Positions 1-8,984 are shown, counted from the stretch's first letter. The stretch is DNA of 64,000 nucleotides from Sorangium cellulosum (GCF_002950945.1 NZ_CP012673.1:12887501-12951500), one strand, 5' to 3'. Notes: generated by a model from the letters alone, not told the origin. A program made the numbers and translations.

Positions 1-1773
1 GAGTCGCTCGCGCGCATCGCCGATCTGTCGGCCGACGGCGCGTCCACCGTGAGCTCGCCGCGGCCGCCGCCGATGCCGACGGCGGCGCCCCGGCCCGCGC
101 CCACCCGGCCGCCGCCGGGCCCGCCGCGGCCGGCGACGGGCGCGGCGATCCCGAAGGCGCCGCCGCTGCCCCGGATGGTGGATCCCCTCGGCGCGGAACC
201 GGCGCGGCCCAACGAGCGGCCGCTCCCGCCGCAGCACAGCGAGCGCCCCTCGGCGCGACCTCCGCCCAGCGAGGGCGCGCCGCTGTCGGCGCGGCTCGGC
301 GATCGCGCGCCGCTTCCGCCGCGCCGCAGCGAGCGGCCGGCGGCCCCGCCGCGGCCCGGCGACACGGTCTCGCCGCAGCCGCCGGTGCCGCGCCCCACGG
401 GCGCGCCGCCCTCCGCCGCGCCGCCGCTGCCCGCGGGGAGCCCGCGCGGCACGGGCGTGCCGCCCTCGGCCAAGCCGCCGCTGCCCGCGGGGAGCCCGCG
501 CGGCACGGGCGTGCCGCCCTCGGCCAAGCCGCCGCTGCCCACGAGGTCGCCGCGCGGCACGGGCGTGCCGCCGTCCGCGGCCCCACCGCTGCCCGCCGGA
601 ACGCCGCGCCCCACGGGCACACCGCTCTCGACCGAGGCGCTGCGCTCCGCGCAGCCGACGGCTGTGCCCCTCGCGGCGGTGCACGACGGCCTCGCGAGCG
701 CGCCGCCGCTGGCGAACACCGGCGGGCGTGTGCCGGGGCCTGGCAGCTCGCCCTCGCTCGAGATCGACGTCGAGGATTTCGAGGGCGACCTGGTCCACGA
801 CACGGAGGAGGCGCCCGCGCCCTCGGCGCTCGCCCCCGAGGCCCCCGCGATGTTCACCCCGCAGGGCTCCGCGGCGCTCGCCCCCGAGGCCCCCGCGATG
901 TTCACCCCGCAGGGCTCCGCGGCCCCCGCGCAGCCGGCGCTCGCGACGCCGGCGCCCCTCGACCTCGCGCCCGCCGCGCCGGACGCACCGGCGGATCCCT
1001 CACCCGCGGTGCAGCCGCCCTCGGCAGCGCAGCCGCCCTCGATGCGATCGCCCGAGCCGCCCGCGCCGCCGCTCGCAGGCGAGGCGCCGCCGGCCCACAC
1101 GCCGGTGGCTCCGCCGCGCGACGCCGGCGCGGGGGCGGCTGCGGTCGACGCCGGGATCGCCGCGGCCCCCGCCTCGCTGCGCGCGGGGCCGTCGCGCCCG
1201 CAGGTCGCGCCTGCCGTGGCCTCGCCGGAGCGCGCGCTGCCCTCCAGCGGAACGCCGGACCAGTGGGTGAAGTCCTCGAGCGTGAGCGGGATGGCGCACG
1301 AGGGCGCGCTCCCCGAGTTCGACGCAGGCTCGCGCCGGCGCCGGCTCGTCCGCTGGGGCGTGTTCCTGCTGATCGCCCTGACCGGCGCCGTCGTCTGGCA
1401 GGTCGTCCGCTCGCAGCTCCCGCTGCTCGACACGCCGACGGCCGCGAGCGCCTCCGCGGCGCCGGCCCCGGCGCAGCCCGAGCCGTCGCAGGCGCCGCCG
1501 CCCCCGCCGACCAGCACCGCGTCGGCCGCGCCGGCGGTCGACCCCGGCCAGCCTGCGGCCAGCGCCACCGTGTCGGCTCCGCCCAAGAAGCGGCGCGCGC
1601 CCCCGCCGCCGAAGAGGCCGCGCAAGCAGCAGCAGCCCAAGGTGGACGACCTGACGCTCGAGGCGCCCGGCACGCCGGCGGAGCCGGCCGAGGAGCCGTC
1701 GCCGCCGGCAGAAACATCTCCCGAACCGGAGTCGCCTCCGCACGAAGCGCCGACCCCGCAACCAGAACAGTAG
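1..1773 (+). CDS. Proline-rich single-pass membrane protein, 5'-truncated by the window edge
   Basis: The reading frame is open from base 1, so the GTG at 49 is probably internal and the true start lies upstream. What is visible is a long Pro/Ala/Ser-rich, low-complexity cytoplasmic region, a basic cluster (RRRRLVRW) running into one hydrophobic helix (FLLIALTGAVVWQVV, about codons 447-461 from base 1), and a Pro/Lys-rich tail ending in acidic PE repeats. This resembles the juxtamembrane and tail part of myxobacterial Ser/Thr kinases, whose catalytic domain would lie upstream; that is inference. No enzymatic motif is visible here. The methyltransferase at 1780 begins 6 bp after the stop, so they may be co-transcribed. 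Confidence 0.6.
   Translation, partial: ESLARIADLSADGASTVSSPRPPPMPTAAPRPAPTRPPPGPPRPATGAAIPKAPPLPRMVDPLGAEPARPNERPLPPQHSERPSARPPPSEGAPLSARLGDRAPLPPRRSERPAAPPRPGDTVSPQPPVPRPTGAPPSAAPPLPAGSPRGTGVPPSAKPPLPAGSPRGTGVPPSAKPPLPTRSPRGTGVPPSAAPPLPAGTPRPTGTPLSTEALRSAQPTAVPLAAVHDGLASAPPLANTGGRVPGPGSSPSLEIDVEDFEGDLVHDTEEAPAPSALAPEAPAMFTPQGSAALAPEAPAMFTPQGSAAPAQPALATPAPLDLAPAAPDAPADPSPAVQPPSAAQPPSMRSPEPPAPPLAGEAPPAHTPVAPPRDAGAGAAAVDAGIAAAPASLRAGPSRPQVAPAVASPERALPSSGTPDQWVKSSSVSGMAHEGALPEFDAGSRRRRLVRWGVFLLIALTGAVVWQVVRSQLPLLDTPTAASASAAPAPAQPEPSQAPPPPPTSTASAAPAVDPGQPAASATVSAPPKKRRAPPPPKRPRKQQQPKVDDLTLEAPGTPAEPAEEPSPPAETSPEPESPPHEAPTPQPEQ
421..636 (+). repeat. 54-bp in-frame tandem repeat in the proline-rich protein
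   Basis: About four copies of an 18-residue unit of the form PPLPAGSPRGTGVPPSAK occur head to tail; the first two are nearly identical and the last two diverge. A second in-frame duplication (APEAPAMFTPQGSAAL, 48 bp) lies near 829-924. The unit is a multiple of three, so copy number can change without frameshift. Confidence 0.85.
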
Positions 1774-1779
1774 ACGTGG

Positions 1780-2523
1780 ATGGAAACGACAGCGTACGAG
1801 CAGTACTCCGAGGAATCCGGGGATTGGTTGAGGAAGGGGCGGGCTCGGCTCCTGTCCCATCTGGTGCGTGAGTTCAGCCCGGCGCGGCGGCCGATCGAGC
1901 TCCTGGAGGCCGGCGCCGGCGTCGGCCAGAACCTGAGTGTCCTCGCGGAGTTCGGGGCCGTCGATGCGATCGAGGTGAGCCCGCTCGGGCAGGAGGCCAT
2001 CGCCCGGTCGGGCGTCGCGCGGACGCTGTACAGCGCGGGGATCCCGTTCGAGCTCGACCGTCGTTACGACGTGATCTGCGCGCTCGACGTGATCGAGCAC
2101 ATCGAGGACGACCGCGCCGCGCTCCGCTGGATCCACGACCACCTGCGCCCCGGCGGCATCTTCGTCGCCACGGTGCCGGCGTACCCGTGGCTCTTCAGCG
2201 ATCACGACCGCGCGCTGCAGCACTTCCGCCGGTACACCGCCGGCAGCTTCCGCGCCGCCCTGCCGCCCGACTTCCACGTCGAGGCGTGCGCCTACTTCAA
2301 CCAGCTGCTCTTCCCCGCCGCCGTCGGCTCACGCGCCGTCTGGAGCGCCGCGCGCAAGCTGCGCCCGGGCAAGAGCAGCCCGAAGCAGCCCTCGCCGAAG
2401 TCGGGCCTCGCCGCGTCCGCGCTCGGCGCCGTGCTCGGCGCCGAGGTCGACCTGATCGCGCGCGGATACCGGCCGCGCTTCGGGCTCTCGGTCTTCTGCG
2501 TGGCGAGGCGCGCTCCGGCGTGA
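1780..2523 (+). CDS. Class I SAM-dependent methyltransferase
   Basis: A 247-residue protein with a Rossmann methyltransferase core. Motif I is LLEAGAGVGQNL near residue 43, the acidic residue closing strand 2 is in AIEVSP, and the post-motif segment reads YDVICALDVIEHIEDD followed by LRPGGIFVATVPAYPWLFS. This is the Methyltransf_11/23 pattern seen in enzymes acting on glycans, lipids or quinones. The stretch SDHDRALQHFRRYT near residue 146 is typical of versions found in polysaccharide clusters. It sits 6 bp after the proline-rich gene and 69 bp before a flippase-like membrane protein. A role in surface glycan or glycolipid modification is inferred from the neighbours; the substrate is unknown. 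Confidence 0.85.
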   Translation: METTAYEQYSEESGDWLRKGRARLLSHLVREFSPARRPIELLEAGAGVGQNLSVLAEFGAVDAIEVSPLGQEAIARSGVARTLYSAGIPFELDRRYDVICALDVIEHIEDDRAALRWIHDHLRPGGIFVATVPAYPWLFSDHDRALQHFRRYTAGSFRAALPPDFHVEACAYFNQLLFPAAVGSRAVWSAARKLRPGKSSPKQPSPKSGLAASALGAVLGAEVDLIARGYRPRFGLSVFCVARRAPA

Positions 2524-2592
2524 CGGCCGGTCCGCCGCGCTCGTCGATCCCGCGACGCCTCGCCCGACACCTCCCCCGCCCGCTCCAGGACC

Positions 2593-3579
2593 ATGACGTC
2601 GGCTGATCCGCCCGACCTCGCGCCCGATCCGCCCGACCCGATGCGGGGCGCCGCCGGCCCGCTCGCCCGGGTGCGCCGCGCGCTGCGCCCCGTCATGGTG
2701 GTCGTGGCGGTGCTGTTCATCGGGCTCGCCGCGCGGGACCTCGCGCGCAGGTGGGAGAGCGGCGAGGCCATCGAGGTCCGCCCCGCGTTCGTGGCCCTCT
2801 CGCTCTTGCCCCTCGCGGCGGGCGCCGTCGTGCTGGGGCTCGCGTGGGCCCGGCTCCTGGAGGAGCTGACCGGCCGGGCCATCCCTCGCTGGCCGGCGAT
2901 CGCCTTGCACGTCGAGTCGCAGGCGGCGCGGTACATCCCGGGCAAGGTCGGCGTGCCGCTGATCCGCATGCTCGGCGCGCCGCGCATCGGCACGACCAGC
3001 GCCGTGGTCGGGTCGTCGTTCGCGGTCGAGCTGGTCAGCTTCGTCGCGGTCGGCGCGATCGTGGGGCTCGGCCTGCTCGCGGCGGGCGGCGAGCAGGTCG
3101 CGGGCGCGATCGCGTTCATCGGGCGATGGAGCCTGCCGGTGCTGCTCGCGCTGGGCGCGCTGCTCGTCGCGCTGATGACGGTGGATCGCGCCCGCGCGCC
3201 CGCGCGCCTGCGCAAGCTGCTCGCGGCCGAGGGGCGCGGGCCGCTCATGCCGGCGGGGCTGCCGCTCCTGCACGCGGCGTACTGGCTCACCTGGGCCGCG
3301 CACGGCGCCTGCGCCGCGCTCGCGGTCGGCGCCCCTCCGGGCGCGGCGCTCGGCGGCTCCGGCCTGTTCGTGCTCGCCCCGATCGTCGGTTTTCTCGCGC
3401 TCGCCACGCCGGGCGGCATCGGCGTGCGCGAGGCGCTGCTCTCGGTCGGCCTCGCTCCCGCCGTGGGTCCCGCCGCCGCGCTGGGCGCCGCCGTCATCTC
3501 GCGCGCGACCTCGCTCGCCGTCGACGTGGGCGGCTGGCTCCTGACGCGGCTGCTTTGCGGACGCGCCCCGCCTCGCTAG
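2593..3579 (+). CDS. Flippase-like membrane protein, LPG-synthase TM / UPF0104 family
   Basis: A 328-residue polytopic protein with about eight hydrophobic segments. It has the spacing of the lysylphosphatidylglycerol synthase transmembrane family (also called AglD/UPF0104): a short helix at 33-50, the YIPGKVG motif near residue 116, and a late LATPGGIGVREALLS motif near residue 276. YIPGK and PGGxGxRE are family hallmarks. Members are proposed to move lipid-linked intermediates across the membrane, and only those fused to an aminoacyltransferase make lysyl-PG; this one lacks that domain. The next gene starts 1 bp after its stop, so the two are probably translated from one message. Confidence 0.82.
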   Translation: MTSADPPDLAPDPPDPMRGAAGPLARVRRALRPVMVVVAVLFIGLAARDLARRWESGEAIEVRPAFVALSLLPLAAGAVVLGLAWARLLEELTGRAIPRWPAIALHVESQAARYIPGKVGVPLIRMLGAPRIGTTSAVVGSSFAVELVSFVAVGAIVGLGLLAAGGEQVAGAIAFIGRWSLPVLLALGALLVALMTVDRARAPARLRKLLAAEGRGPLMPAGLPLLHAAYWLTWAAHGACAALAVGAPPGAALGGSGLFVLAPIVGFLALATPGGIGVREALLSVGLAPAVGPAAALGAAVISRATSLAVDVGGWLLTRLLCGRAPPR

Positions 3580-3580
3580 G

Positions 3581-6184
3581 ATGCGCGCCCCCCTCATGCT
3601 GGCCCGCTTGCGTGCTGCCCTGACATCCGGTTCGTCCTTCGCCCGCTTGCGCGCCGCCCTGACCTCCGACGCGCCCCGGCCACGCCTCCTGCGCGGCGCC
3701 TTCGCGGCGGTCGTGTGCCTCGCGGGCCTCGCCGTCTACGCGATCACCGTCCACGGGCACATCCCGGTGCAGCACTGGCTCCTGTGGCGCCTCGCGCCGC
3801 TCTGGGGCTACTCGCTGTTCTTCCTGCTCTCGAGCCTCGGCGTCGGCCTCGTGCTGCTGCGCCGCGCGCTCCGCCTCGTGCACCTGCCGCCGGTCGAGGA
3901 GGGCCTGTTCGGCGCGACGCTCGGCATCATCACCTTCGTGTTCGGTGTCTACCTCGCCGGCGCGGCGGGCTGGATCCGCCCCTGGTACGGGATCGTGATG
4001 CCGGCCGCGCTGCTCGCGGTCGGCGCCCTGGAGCTGCCGGGCTGGCTCGCGCGGCTGAAGGGCGACCTCGACGCCGCGAGGACGCCGCGCGGCGCCATGC
4101 GCTGGCTGTGGCTCGCCGCGACCGGCGCGGGCGCCGTGTGCCTCGTGCTCCTGTACCTGGAGTCGCTGACGCCCGAGGCGATCAACTTCGACGCGAGCTG
4201 GTACCACCTGCCGATCGGGCAGGACTACGCGCGCGCCGGCCGCATCATCCCGTTCTACGGGGACGTGAACCGCGCCTTCCCCCACCTCGCCAGCATGCTC
4301 TACGCGTGGGGCTTCAGCGTCCCGGGCATGATCGTGGAGCAGCGGTGGATGATGGCGCTCCACCTGGAGCTCGTGTTCGTCCTGTGGAAGGTGATCGGCG
4401 TCGCGGCGCTGGCGCGTTACCTGCTGCACGGCGAGCGTGTCCCGGGCCTCTGGGCGGCGTTCTTCCTGTTCCCGTCGCTGTTCGTCTACGACCAGAACCC
4501 CGGCGGATCGGCGGACCACTTCCTCGGCTTCTTCGCGGCGCCGGTCGTGCTCGCGGCGATGCGCTTCAGCGAGCGCTTCGACCGGCGGTACGCCGTGCTG
4601 CTCGGCGTGTCGCTCGGGGGCGCGATGCTGGTGAAGTACCAGGCCGTCTACCACCTCGGCATGGCGGCGGCCGTCGTCGTGCCGCGCGCCGTGTACCTGA
4701 TCGGGCGCGCGGCCTACCGCGCGGCGAAGCGGCGCGCGGCGCGACGACCGCCGCTCCTCTCGGCGCGCCGCGTGCTCGTGGCGGGGCTCATCGTGTCGGG
4801 CGTCGCGATCGGCACGGCCGCGCCGCACTTCGTGAAGAACACGCTCTATTACAACAACCCCGTTTACCCGATGGCCCAGCGCGTGTTCACGCGGTCGTAC
4901 CCGCAGCACGCGCGCTCCGCGGAGTTCATGGAGAAGGGGTATCCCAACAAGCCTTACCTGCCCAAGGGGCAGGGCGTCGAGCGGCAGCTCATCGCGGCCA
5001 AGAACTTCTTCACGTTCTCGTTCTCTCCGCACTACTCGTTCACGCGGTTCGTGCCCTCGATGGGCTCGCTCTTCACGCTGCTCCTGCCGACGCTGCTGAT
5101 CATCCGCGGGCGGCGCCGGCCCGCGCTCGCGGCCTTCGCGACGTTCGCGGGCATCTGGGTGTGGGGCAACACGTACACCGCGGACCGGTACCTGCAGGCG
5201 CTGCTCGCCGTGCCGATCGCCGCCGCGGCGGCGATGCTCGTCCGCACGTGGCAGCTCGGTACGGTCGCGCGGCTCGGGCTCGTGCCGCTCGTGCTGTTCC
5301 AGATCGTGTGGAGCGGCGACATCCCCTTCTACTCCGGCGCCGAGCGGCTGGAGAGCGCGATCACGATGATCCGCTCGACCTACGACAAGCGCTGGAGCGA
5401 CGCGCAGCGGTTCAAGTTCCGCACGGATCACCGCGCGATCACCCAGGCGACGCCGCCGGACGCGCGCATCCTGGCGCGCAACTACCGCACGACGCTCGGC
5501 ATCGAGCGCGAGATCATCTTCGACATCCAGGCCTGGCAGTCGCTCATCTTCTACGAGCCGGTGCGGGGTCCGCGCGAGCTCTACGAGCATTACCGCAGCG
5601 TCGGCATCACCCACATCCTGTACCCGCCGAACCAGCGCCCGCCGGACACGCTCCAGGCCGCCGTGCTCTTCAACGAGCTCGTGCATCGCTCGGCGAAGCA
5701 GAAGCGCCGCTTCGGCACGCTGGAGCTCGTGACCATGCCGCCGGAGCCGCCGCCCCCCGACACGCTGCCGTATCAGGTGCTGGCGCTCAACGCGCCAGGT
5801 TACACGGACGGCCTCTACCCGGTGGAGGCGCTGCACGTGCTCCCCAAGCTGCAGCCGCCCAAGGGCAAGGGCCCGAAGCCCGCGCAGCCGTGGCCGAGCG
5901 ACAAGGGCGCGCAGGCCGCGCTCCTCGACGCCGCCGACGCGGTGGTGCTCGGAAAGGACGCCGCCCGGCGCGGCAAGGCCCCGAAGCTCGACGGCACGTT
6001 CTTCTCGGCCGAGCGCTTCAAGACCTACACGGTCCACCTCCGAAAGCAGCCGCGCAGCGGCGCCCCGGCGGCGGCGCCGCCCGATTCCCCCACGCCACCC
6101 GACGCGCCGCCCACGGACGCCCCGCCCCCGTCGGAGCCGCCGGACTCAATCCCGGACGACGACCAGGAGGACACCGAAGGCTGA
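3581..6184 (+). CDS. Large polytopic membrane protein, probable GT-C-type glycosyltransferase
   Basis: An 867-residue protein: roughly ten hydrophobic segments in the first 580 residues, then a soluble tail ending in a Pro/Asp-rich stretch. Near residue 201 an acidic loop reads FDASWYHLPIGQDYARAG, resembling the Asp-containing periplasmic loop of GT39/ArnT-like lipid-linked sugar transferases. Further conserved-looking loops (NPGGSADHFLGFF, HFVKNTLYYNNPVYP) are also typical of such proteins. The ATG follows the upstream stop by one base, and no strong Shine-Dalgarno is visible, suggesting translational coupling to the flippase-like gene. The glycosyltransferase assignment rests on topology and one loop motif, so it is tentative; a polymerase or ligase of surface glycan is an alternative. 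Confidence 0.6.
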   Translation: MRAPLMLARLRAALTSGSSFARLRAALTSDAPRPRLLRGAFAAVVCLAGLAVYAITVHGHIPVQHWLLWRLAPLWGYSLFFLLSSLGVGLVLLRRALRLVHLPPVEEGLFGATLGIITFVFGVYLAGAAGWIRPWYGIVMPAALLAVGALELPGWLARLKGDLDAARTPRGAMRWLWLAATGAGAVCLVLLYLESLTPEAINFDASWYHLPIGQDYARAGRIIPFYGDVNRAFPHLASMLYAWGFSVPGMIVEQRWMMALHLELVFVLWKVIGVAALARYLLHGERVPGLWAAFFLFPSLFVYDQNPGGSADHFLGFFAAPVVLAAMRFSERFDRRYAVLLGVSLGGAMLVKYQAVYHLGMAAAVVVPRAVYLIGRAAYRAAKRRAARRPPLLSARRVLVAGLIVSGVAIGTAAPHFVKNTLYYNNPVYPMAQRVFTRSYPQHARSAEFMEKGYPNKPYLPKGQGVERQLIAAKNFFTFSFSPHYSFTRFVPSMGSLFTLLLPTLLIIRGRRRPALAAFATFAGIWVWGNTYTADRYLQALLAVPIAAAAAMLVRTWQLGTVARLGLVPLVLFQIVWSGDIPFYSGAERLESAITMIRSTYDKRWSDAQRFKFRTDHRAITQATPPDARILARNYRTTLGIEREIIFDIQAWQSLIFYEPVRGPRELYEHYRSVGITHILYPPNQRPPDTLQAAVLFNELVHRSAKQKRRFGTLELVTMPPEPPPPDTLPYQVLALNAPGYTDGLYPVEALHVLPKLQPPKGKGPKPAQPWPSDKGAQAALLDAADAVVLGKDAARRGKAPKLDGTFFSAERFKTYTVHLRKQPRSGAPAAAPPDSPTPPDAPPTDAPPPSEPPDSIPDDDQEDTEG

Positions 6185-6260
6185 CCCGCCCGCCGTCTCT
6201 CCCCCCTCCCCCCTTGGTACGACCATCCCCATCGCAGAGCGGCGGTCACCCGCACAGGAG

Positions 6261-6337
6261 ACGGGCCCAGATCGGCGTTTTCGGCGCGGAGGCGCACTCC
6301 CGTGCGCTGAGCACCGAAAACGTCGAGATGGGCCCGT
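6261..6337. terminator. Long inverted repeat between convergent genes, probable bidirectional terminator
   Basis: Two arms of about 37 bases face each other. The left arm begins ACGGGCCCA and contains CGTTTTCGG; the right arm carries CCGAAAAC and ends TGGGCCCGT. Outer 9 bp and inner 9 bp blocks pair perfectly with a few mismatches between. It sits between the 3' ends of the plus-strand glycosyltransferase-like gene (6184) and the minus-strand methyltransferase (6361), where a shared terminator is expected. Confidence 0.75.
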
Positions 6338-6360
6338 ATCCGAAGCGGGTGCCCGCCGCT

Positions 6361-6957
6361 CTACTGCTGCTCGGCTAGGAGGACGGTCCAGGGGACCGGG
6401 TTCCTCACCTCGCGCACGGCGAGCTCGCCCCCGACGAGCGCCACGAGGTCGCGGCGGCGGAAGTGCTGGATGTGGCCCGGCGTGTTGCCGAGATCGGCGA
6501 GGTACCGGCCCCGCATCATGTTCAGCGCGCGCCACAGCGGCTCGCGCGGCGTGCTCACGATCACCCAGCGGCCCGCCACGCGCCGGAGCTCGCGCAGCGC
6601 GCGCGCCGGATCCTCCAGGTGCTCGAGCACCTCGCAGCACACGATCAGGTCGAACTCGCGATCCTCGAACGGCAGCGCGTACACGGACGCCTCGCGGAAC
6701 TGGATGAGGGGATCCACGTCGGTCGCGGCGCGCTCCAGCGAGACGTCGGTGGCCACGAACCGCTCGGCCCGCGGCGCGTGGGTCGCGAGGTGGTGCGCCA
6801 GCCTGCCCTCCCCGCACCCGACCTCCAGCACGCTGCGCGGCGCGACCTTCCGGTAGAGATCCGTGACGGCGCCGAGAAAGCCGCCCATCAGCAGCCGGGC
6901 GACGGGGTTCTTCGTGCCGTATTTGTCGTAATGATTGCCGACGATGTTCTCCGGCAT
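6361..6957 (-). CDS. Class I SAM-dependent methyltransferase
   Basis: A 198-residue methyltransferase. Motif I is VLEVGCGEGRLAHHL near residue 36, the strand-2 Asp is in FVATDVS, and a FDLIVCCEVLEHLEDP segment follows near residue 93. The family is Methyltransf_11/25-like. The start at 6957 gives the natural N-terminus MPENIVGNHYDKYG; a longer upstream reading only runs through the neighbouring GT2 gene in another frame. It lies 5 bp after the stop of that GT2 gene on the same strand, so they form a two-gene operon. The GT2 partner implies a role in methylating a sugar or lipid-linked sugar, which is inference. Confidence 0.85.
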   Translation of the reverse strand: MPENIVGNHYDKYGTKNPVARLLMGGFLGAVTDLYRKVAPRSVLEVGCGEGRLAHHLATHAPRAERFVATDVSLERAATDVDPLIQFREASVYALPFEDREFDLIVCCEVLEHLEDPARALRELRRVAGRWVIVSTPREPLWRALNMMRGRYLADLGNTPGHIQHFRRRDLVALVGGELAVREVRNPVPWTVLLAEQQ

Positions 6958-6962
6958 GGCCG

Positions 6963-8036
6963 TCACCTCACGCGCGCCTGGGCGCCCTGGTTGCTGCGCC
7001 ACGGCGCCGCGCCCTGGGCGCCCTGGTCGCTGCGCCACGGCGCCGCGCCCGTGGTCTGGATGCCCTCTAGCCCGAGGCCCGGCCCCCGCTGCGCGAGCTC
7101 GGTCTCGATCCGGCGCACGCGCATCAGCACCTCCTCGACGAGGCGGCGATTCGCGGCGATGAGCTCCGCGAGCAACGCCACGGCGACGAGGATGCACGCC
7201 ACGACGACAGCGCCCGTGCCGACGATGAGCGATTGCGTGTAACCGCTGTAATCCGGGTTGAGCAGGTAGAAATAAAGAAATCGGACGCCGAGCGCGAGGC
7301 CGAACACGAGCAGGACCGCCGCCACCCAGCCCACGAGCTGCACCGGCCGGTACATGGCGTAAGCCCGGAACATGACAGGACCGGCGCGGCGCAGGTAATC
7401 GGGGATCGAGCGGAAGAGACGCGACTCACGTGTCTTCGGGTTCGTGGTGATCTTCACGTTCTCCACGGCGAGGCCGCGGCGGCCCGCCTGGATCACCGTC
7501 TCCAGGGTGTACGTGAAGCGGTTGTGCACGAAGAGGTGCAGCGCGGCCTTCCGGCTCACCGCCCGGAAGCCGCTCGGCGAGTCGGCGACCTCGGTGGCCG
7601 ACAGGCGCCGGATGACCCGGGAGCCCCACCGCTGAAGGACCTTCTTGATCGGCGAGAAGTGCTCGATCCTGTCCGTCTGCCGGTCGCCGATCACGAGGTC
7701 GGCCCGGCCCTCGAGGATGGGGGCGACGAGCCTCGGGATCTCCGCGCCGCGATACTGGTTGTCCGCGTCCGTGTTGACGATGATGTCGGCGCCGAGCCGC
7801 AGGCACGCGTCGATGCCGGCCATGAACCCGGCCGCGAGCCCGCGATTCCTGGCGAAGCGGACAATGTGGTGGGTCCCGAGCTGCTCGGCGAGCGAGCTCG
7901 TCCCGTCCGTGCTGCCGTCGTCGATGATCAGGACCTCGATCTCGTCCACGCCGTCGATCGAACGCGGCAGGTCCGCGAAGGTCTGCGCGAGCGTGTCGCG
8001 CTCGTTCAAGCAAGGGATCTGGATGATGAGCTTCAC
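6963..8036 (-). CDS. Family 2 glycosyltransferase, dolichyl/polyprenyl-phosphate mannose synthase-like
   Basis: A 357-residue GT2 enzyme. After the GTG start the protein opens KLIIQIPCLNE, with the nucleotide-binding DDGSTDGT near residue 44 and the DxD-type metal motif in NTDADNQY near residue 85. A SPSGFRA segment typical of DPM1-like enzymes follows. Two C-terminal transmembrane helices (about residues 230-250 and 270-295) anchor it, as in polyprenyl-phosphate glycosyltransferases (ArnC/GtrB type). The extreme C-terminus is a tandem 12-residue repeat. An upstream GTG at 8084 would add 16 residues before the conserved strand and is less likely. It would load a sugar on a lipid carrier for use by a GT-C enzyme such as the one at 3581. 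Confidence 0.85.
   Translation of the reverse strand: MKLIIQIPCLNERDTLAQTFADLPRSIDGVDEIEVLIIDDGSTDGTSSLAEQLGTHHIVRFARNRGLAAGFMAGIDACLRLGADIIVNTDADNQYRGAEIPRLVAPILEGRADLVIGDRQTDRIEHFSPIKKVLQRWGSRVIRRLSATEVADSPSGFRAVSRKAALHLFVHNRFTYTLETVIQAGRRGLAVENVKITTNPKTRESRLFRSIPDYLRRAGPVMFRAYAMYRPVQLVGWVAAVLLVFGLALGVRFLYFYLLNPDYSGYTQSLIVGTGAVVVACILVAVALLAELIAANRRLVEEVLMRVRRIETELAQRGPGLGLEGIQTTGAAPWRSDQGAQGAAPWRSNQGAQARVR
6979..7050 (-). repeat. 36-bp tandem duplication at the end of the GT2 gene
   Basis: Two adjacent copies of a 36-base unit encode GAAPWRSDQGAQ and GAAPWRSNQGAQ just before the stop. The copies differ at few positions, so the duplication is recent or still variable. It lies outside the catalytic and membrane regions. 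Confidence 0.85.
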
Positions 8037-8206
8037 GGGTGATTTCGCGGCGCAGCGTAGCACAATGTGCGCCCCGGAATTCACCTCGGATGTTGCGCGC
8101 GCCTCCCTGGTCCAGGCCCGGTGAGCTCCCGTGCCCGCAGCGCCGCGCGACGTGGACCAGCGCCCCGCAGCCCGCCGTGCCTGGGCCGCGGAACCGCCGC
8201 TCCGCG

Positions 8207-8452
8207 CTAGTTGAGCAGCTTCTTCGAGAGATGTTTCACCGCCTCCTGCGCCGCGTTCCGCAGCGCGACCTCGACCGCCTTCGAGGACGTGTCGCCCCGC
8301 ACGAGGATGGCGCAGTTGTCCCCTTCTGCCTCGAATGATGCCAGGGGGAGTTCGGTCGCCGCGGCGGCGGCGCGGATCGGCACCTGCACGGCGAGCGACC
8401 CGACCTCGAGCTCCACGAACCCCACCAGCTCCGACTTGGATAGGTTCTGCAT
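8207..8452 (-). CDS. Small hypothetical protein
   Basis: An 81-residue protein starting MQNLSKSELVGFVELEV, with no signal peptide or membrane helix. It is a plausible small globular domain: amphipathic segments, an acidic middle and a Lys-rich end (VKHLSKKLLN). I do not recognise the family. Codon use follows the surrounding high-GC pattern and it fills an otherwise gene-free interval between the nuo genes and the GT2 gene on the same strand. It could be a separate small gene with its own promoter, because a strong hairpin lies between it and nuoK. Confidence 0.55.
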   Translation of the reverse strand: MQNLSKSELVGFVELEVGSLAVQVPIRAAAAATELPLASFEAEGDNCAILVRGDTSSKAVEVALRNAAQEAVKHLSKKLLN

Positions 8453-8593
8453 GGTTCGAACGTGGGTCGCCCGCTGGGGCTTAGCAAGACGGGGTCAGGT
8501 CAGGTTTTTCCTGCTTGTCGGTGCGATTGAGCTCCACCGGGCGAGGCGGATCGCTGCCGTGTCAAGTGTGTCCCCCGGGGTGGGCGATCAGGT

Positions 8594-8655
8594 GCGCGGG
8601 GAGGCCGGCGCGCCGCGTTGCGCGCCCGCGCTGCGGCGCGCCGGCCTCCCCGCGC
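8594..8655. terminator. 23-bp perfect stem-loop downstream of nuoK
   Basis: Bases 8594-8616 and 8633-8655 are perfect reverse complements (23 bp, arm starting GCGCGGGGAGGCC) around a 16-base loop. It begins 15 bp beyond the nuoK stop on the minus strand. There is no T-run, as is common in very GC-rich genomes, so it may act in termination or in protecting the transcript 3' end. Confidence 0.75.
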
Positions 8656-8670
8656 GGCGCCGCTTTCGCC

Positions 8671-8979
8671 TCAGTTCTTCAGCGATGTGAGCCGGTCGGC
8701 CATGATGCTGCGGTGGCTGCGGTAGACCTGGAGCACGATGGCCAGGGCGATCGCGGCCTCGCTGGCGGCGAGGACGATGATGAAGATCGTGAACACCTGG
8801 CCCGACACGCCGCCCGCCACGAAGTGCTCGAACGCGACGAAGTTCAGCGCGGCGGCGTTGAGGATGAGCTCGACGCCGAGCAGGATGCCCACCGCGTTCT
8901 TCCGCGTCATCACGGTGAGCAGCCCGAGGCCGAAGAGCGCGGCGGAGACGCTGAGGTAGTGGACGAGCCCGATCTCCAC
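8671..8979 (-). CDS. nuoK: NADH-quinone oxidoreductase subunit K
   Basis: A 102-residue membrane subunit of respiratory complex I, matching the usual NuoK length of about 100. It starts at a GTG giving VEIGLVHYLSVSAALFGLG; the larger open frame only extends through nuoJ out of frame. Three hydrophobic helices are visible, with the conserved glutamate-containing segment NAVGILLGVELILNAA near residue 36 and a second glutamate in AASEAAIALA near residue 72; both are proton-channel residues known in NuoK. It follows nuoJ by 5 bp, and a strong hairpin ends the unit. Confidence 0.95.
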   Translation of the reverse strand: MEIGLVHYLSVSAALFGLGLLTVMTRKNAVGILLGVELILNAAALNFVAFEHFVAGGVSGQVFTIFIIVLAASEAAIALAIVLQVYRSHRSIMADRLTSLKN

Positions 8980-8984
8980 GGCGC

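Noticed and set aside
3494..6037. An 847-codon minus-strand frame opposite the glycosyltransferase-like gene
   Set aside because: Arg/Glu/His-rich shadow typical of antisense GC-rich DNA, with no domain; the plus-strand frame has coherent membrane topology.
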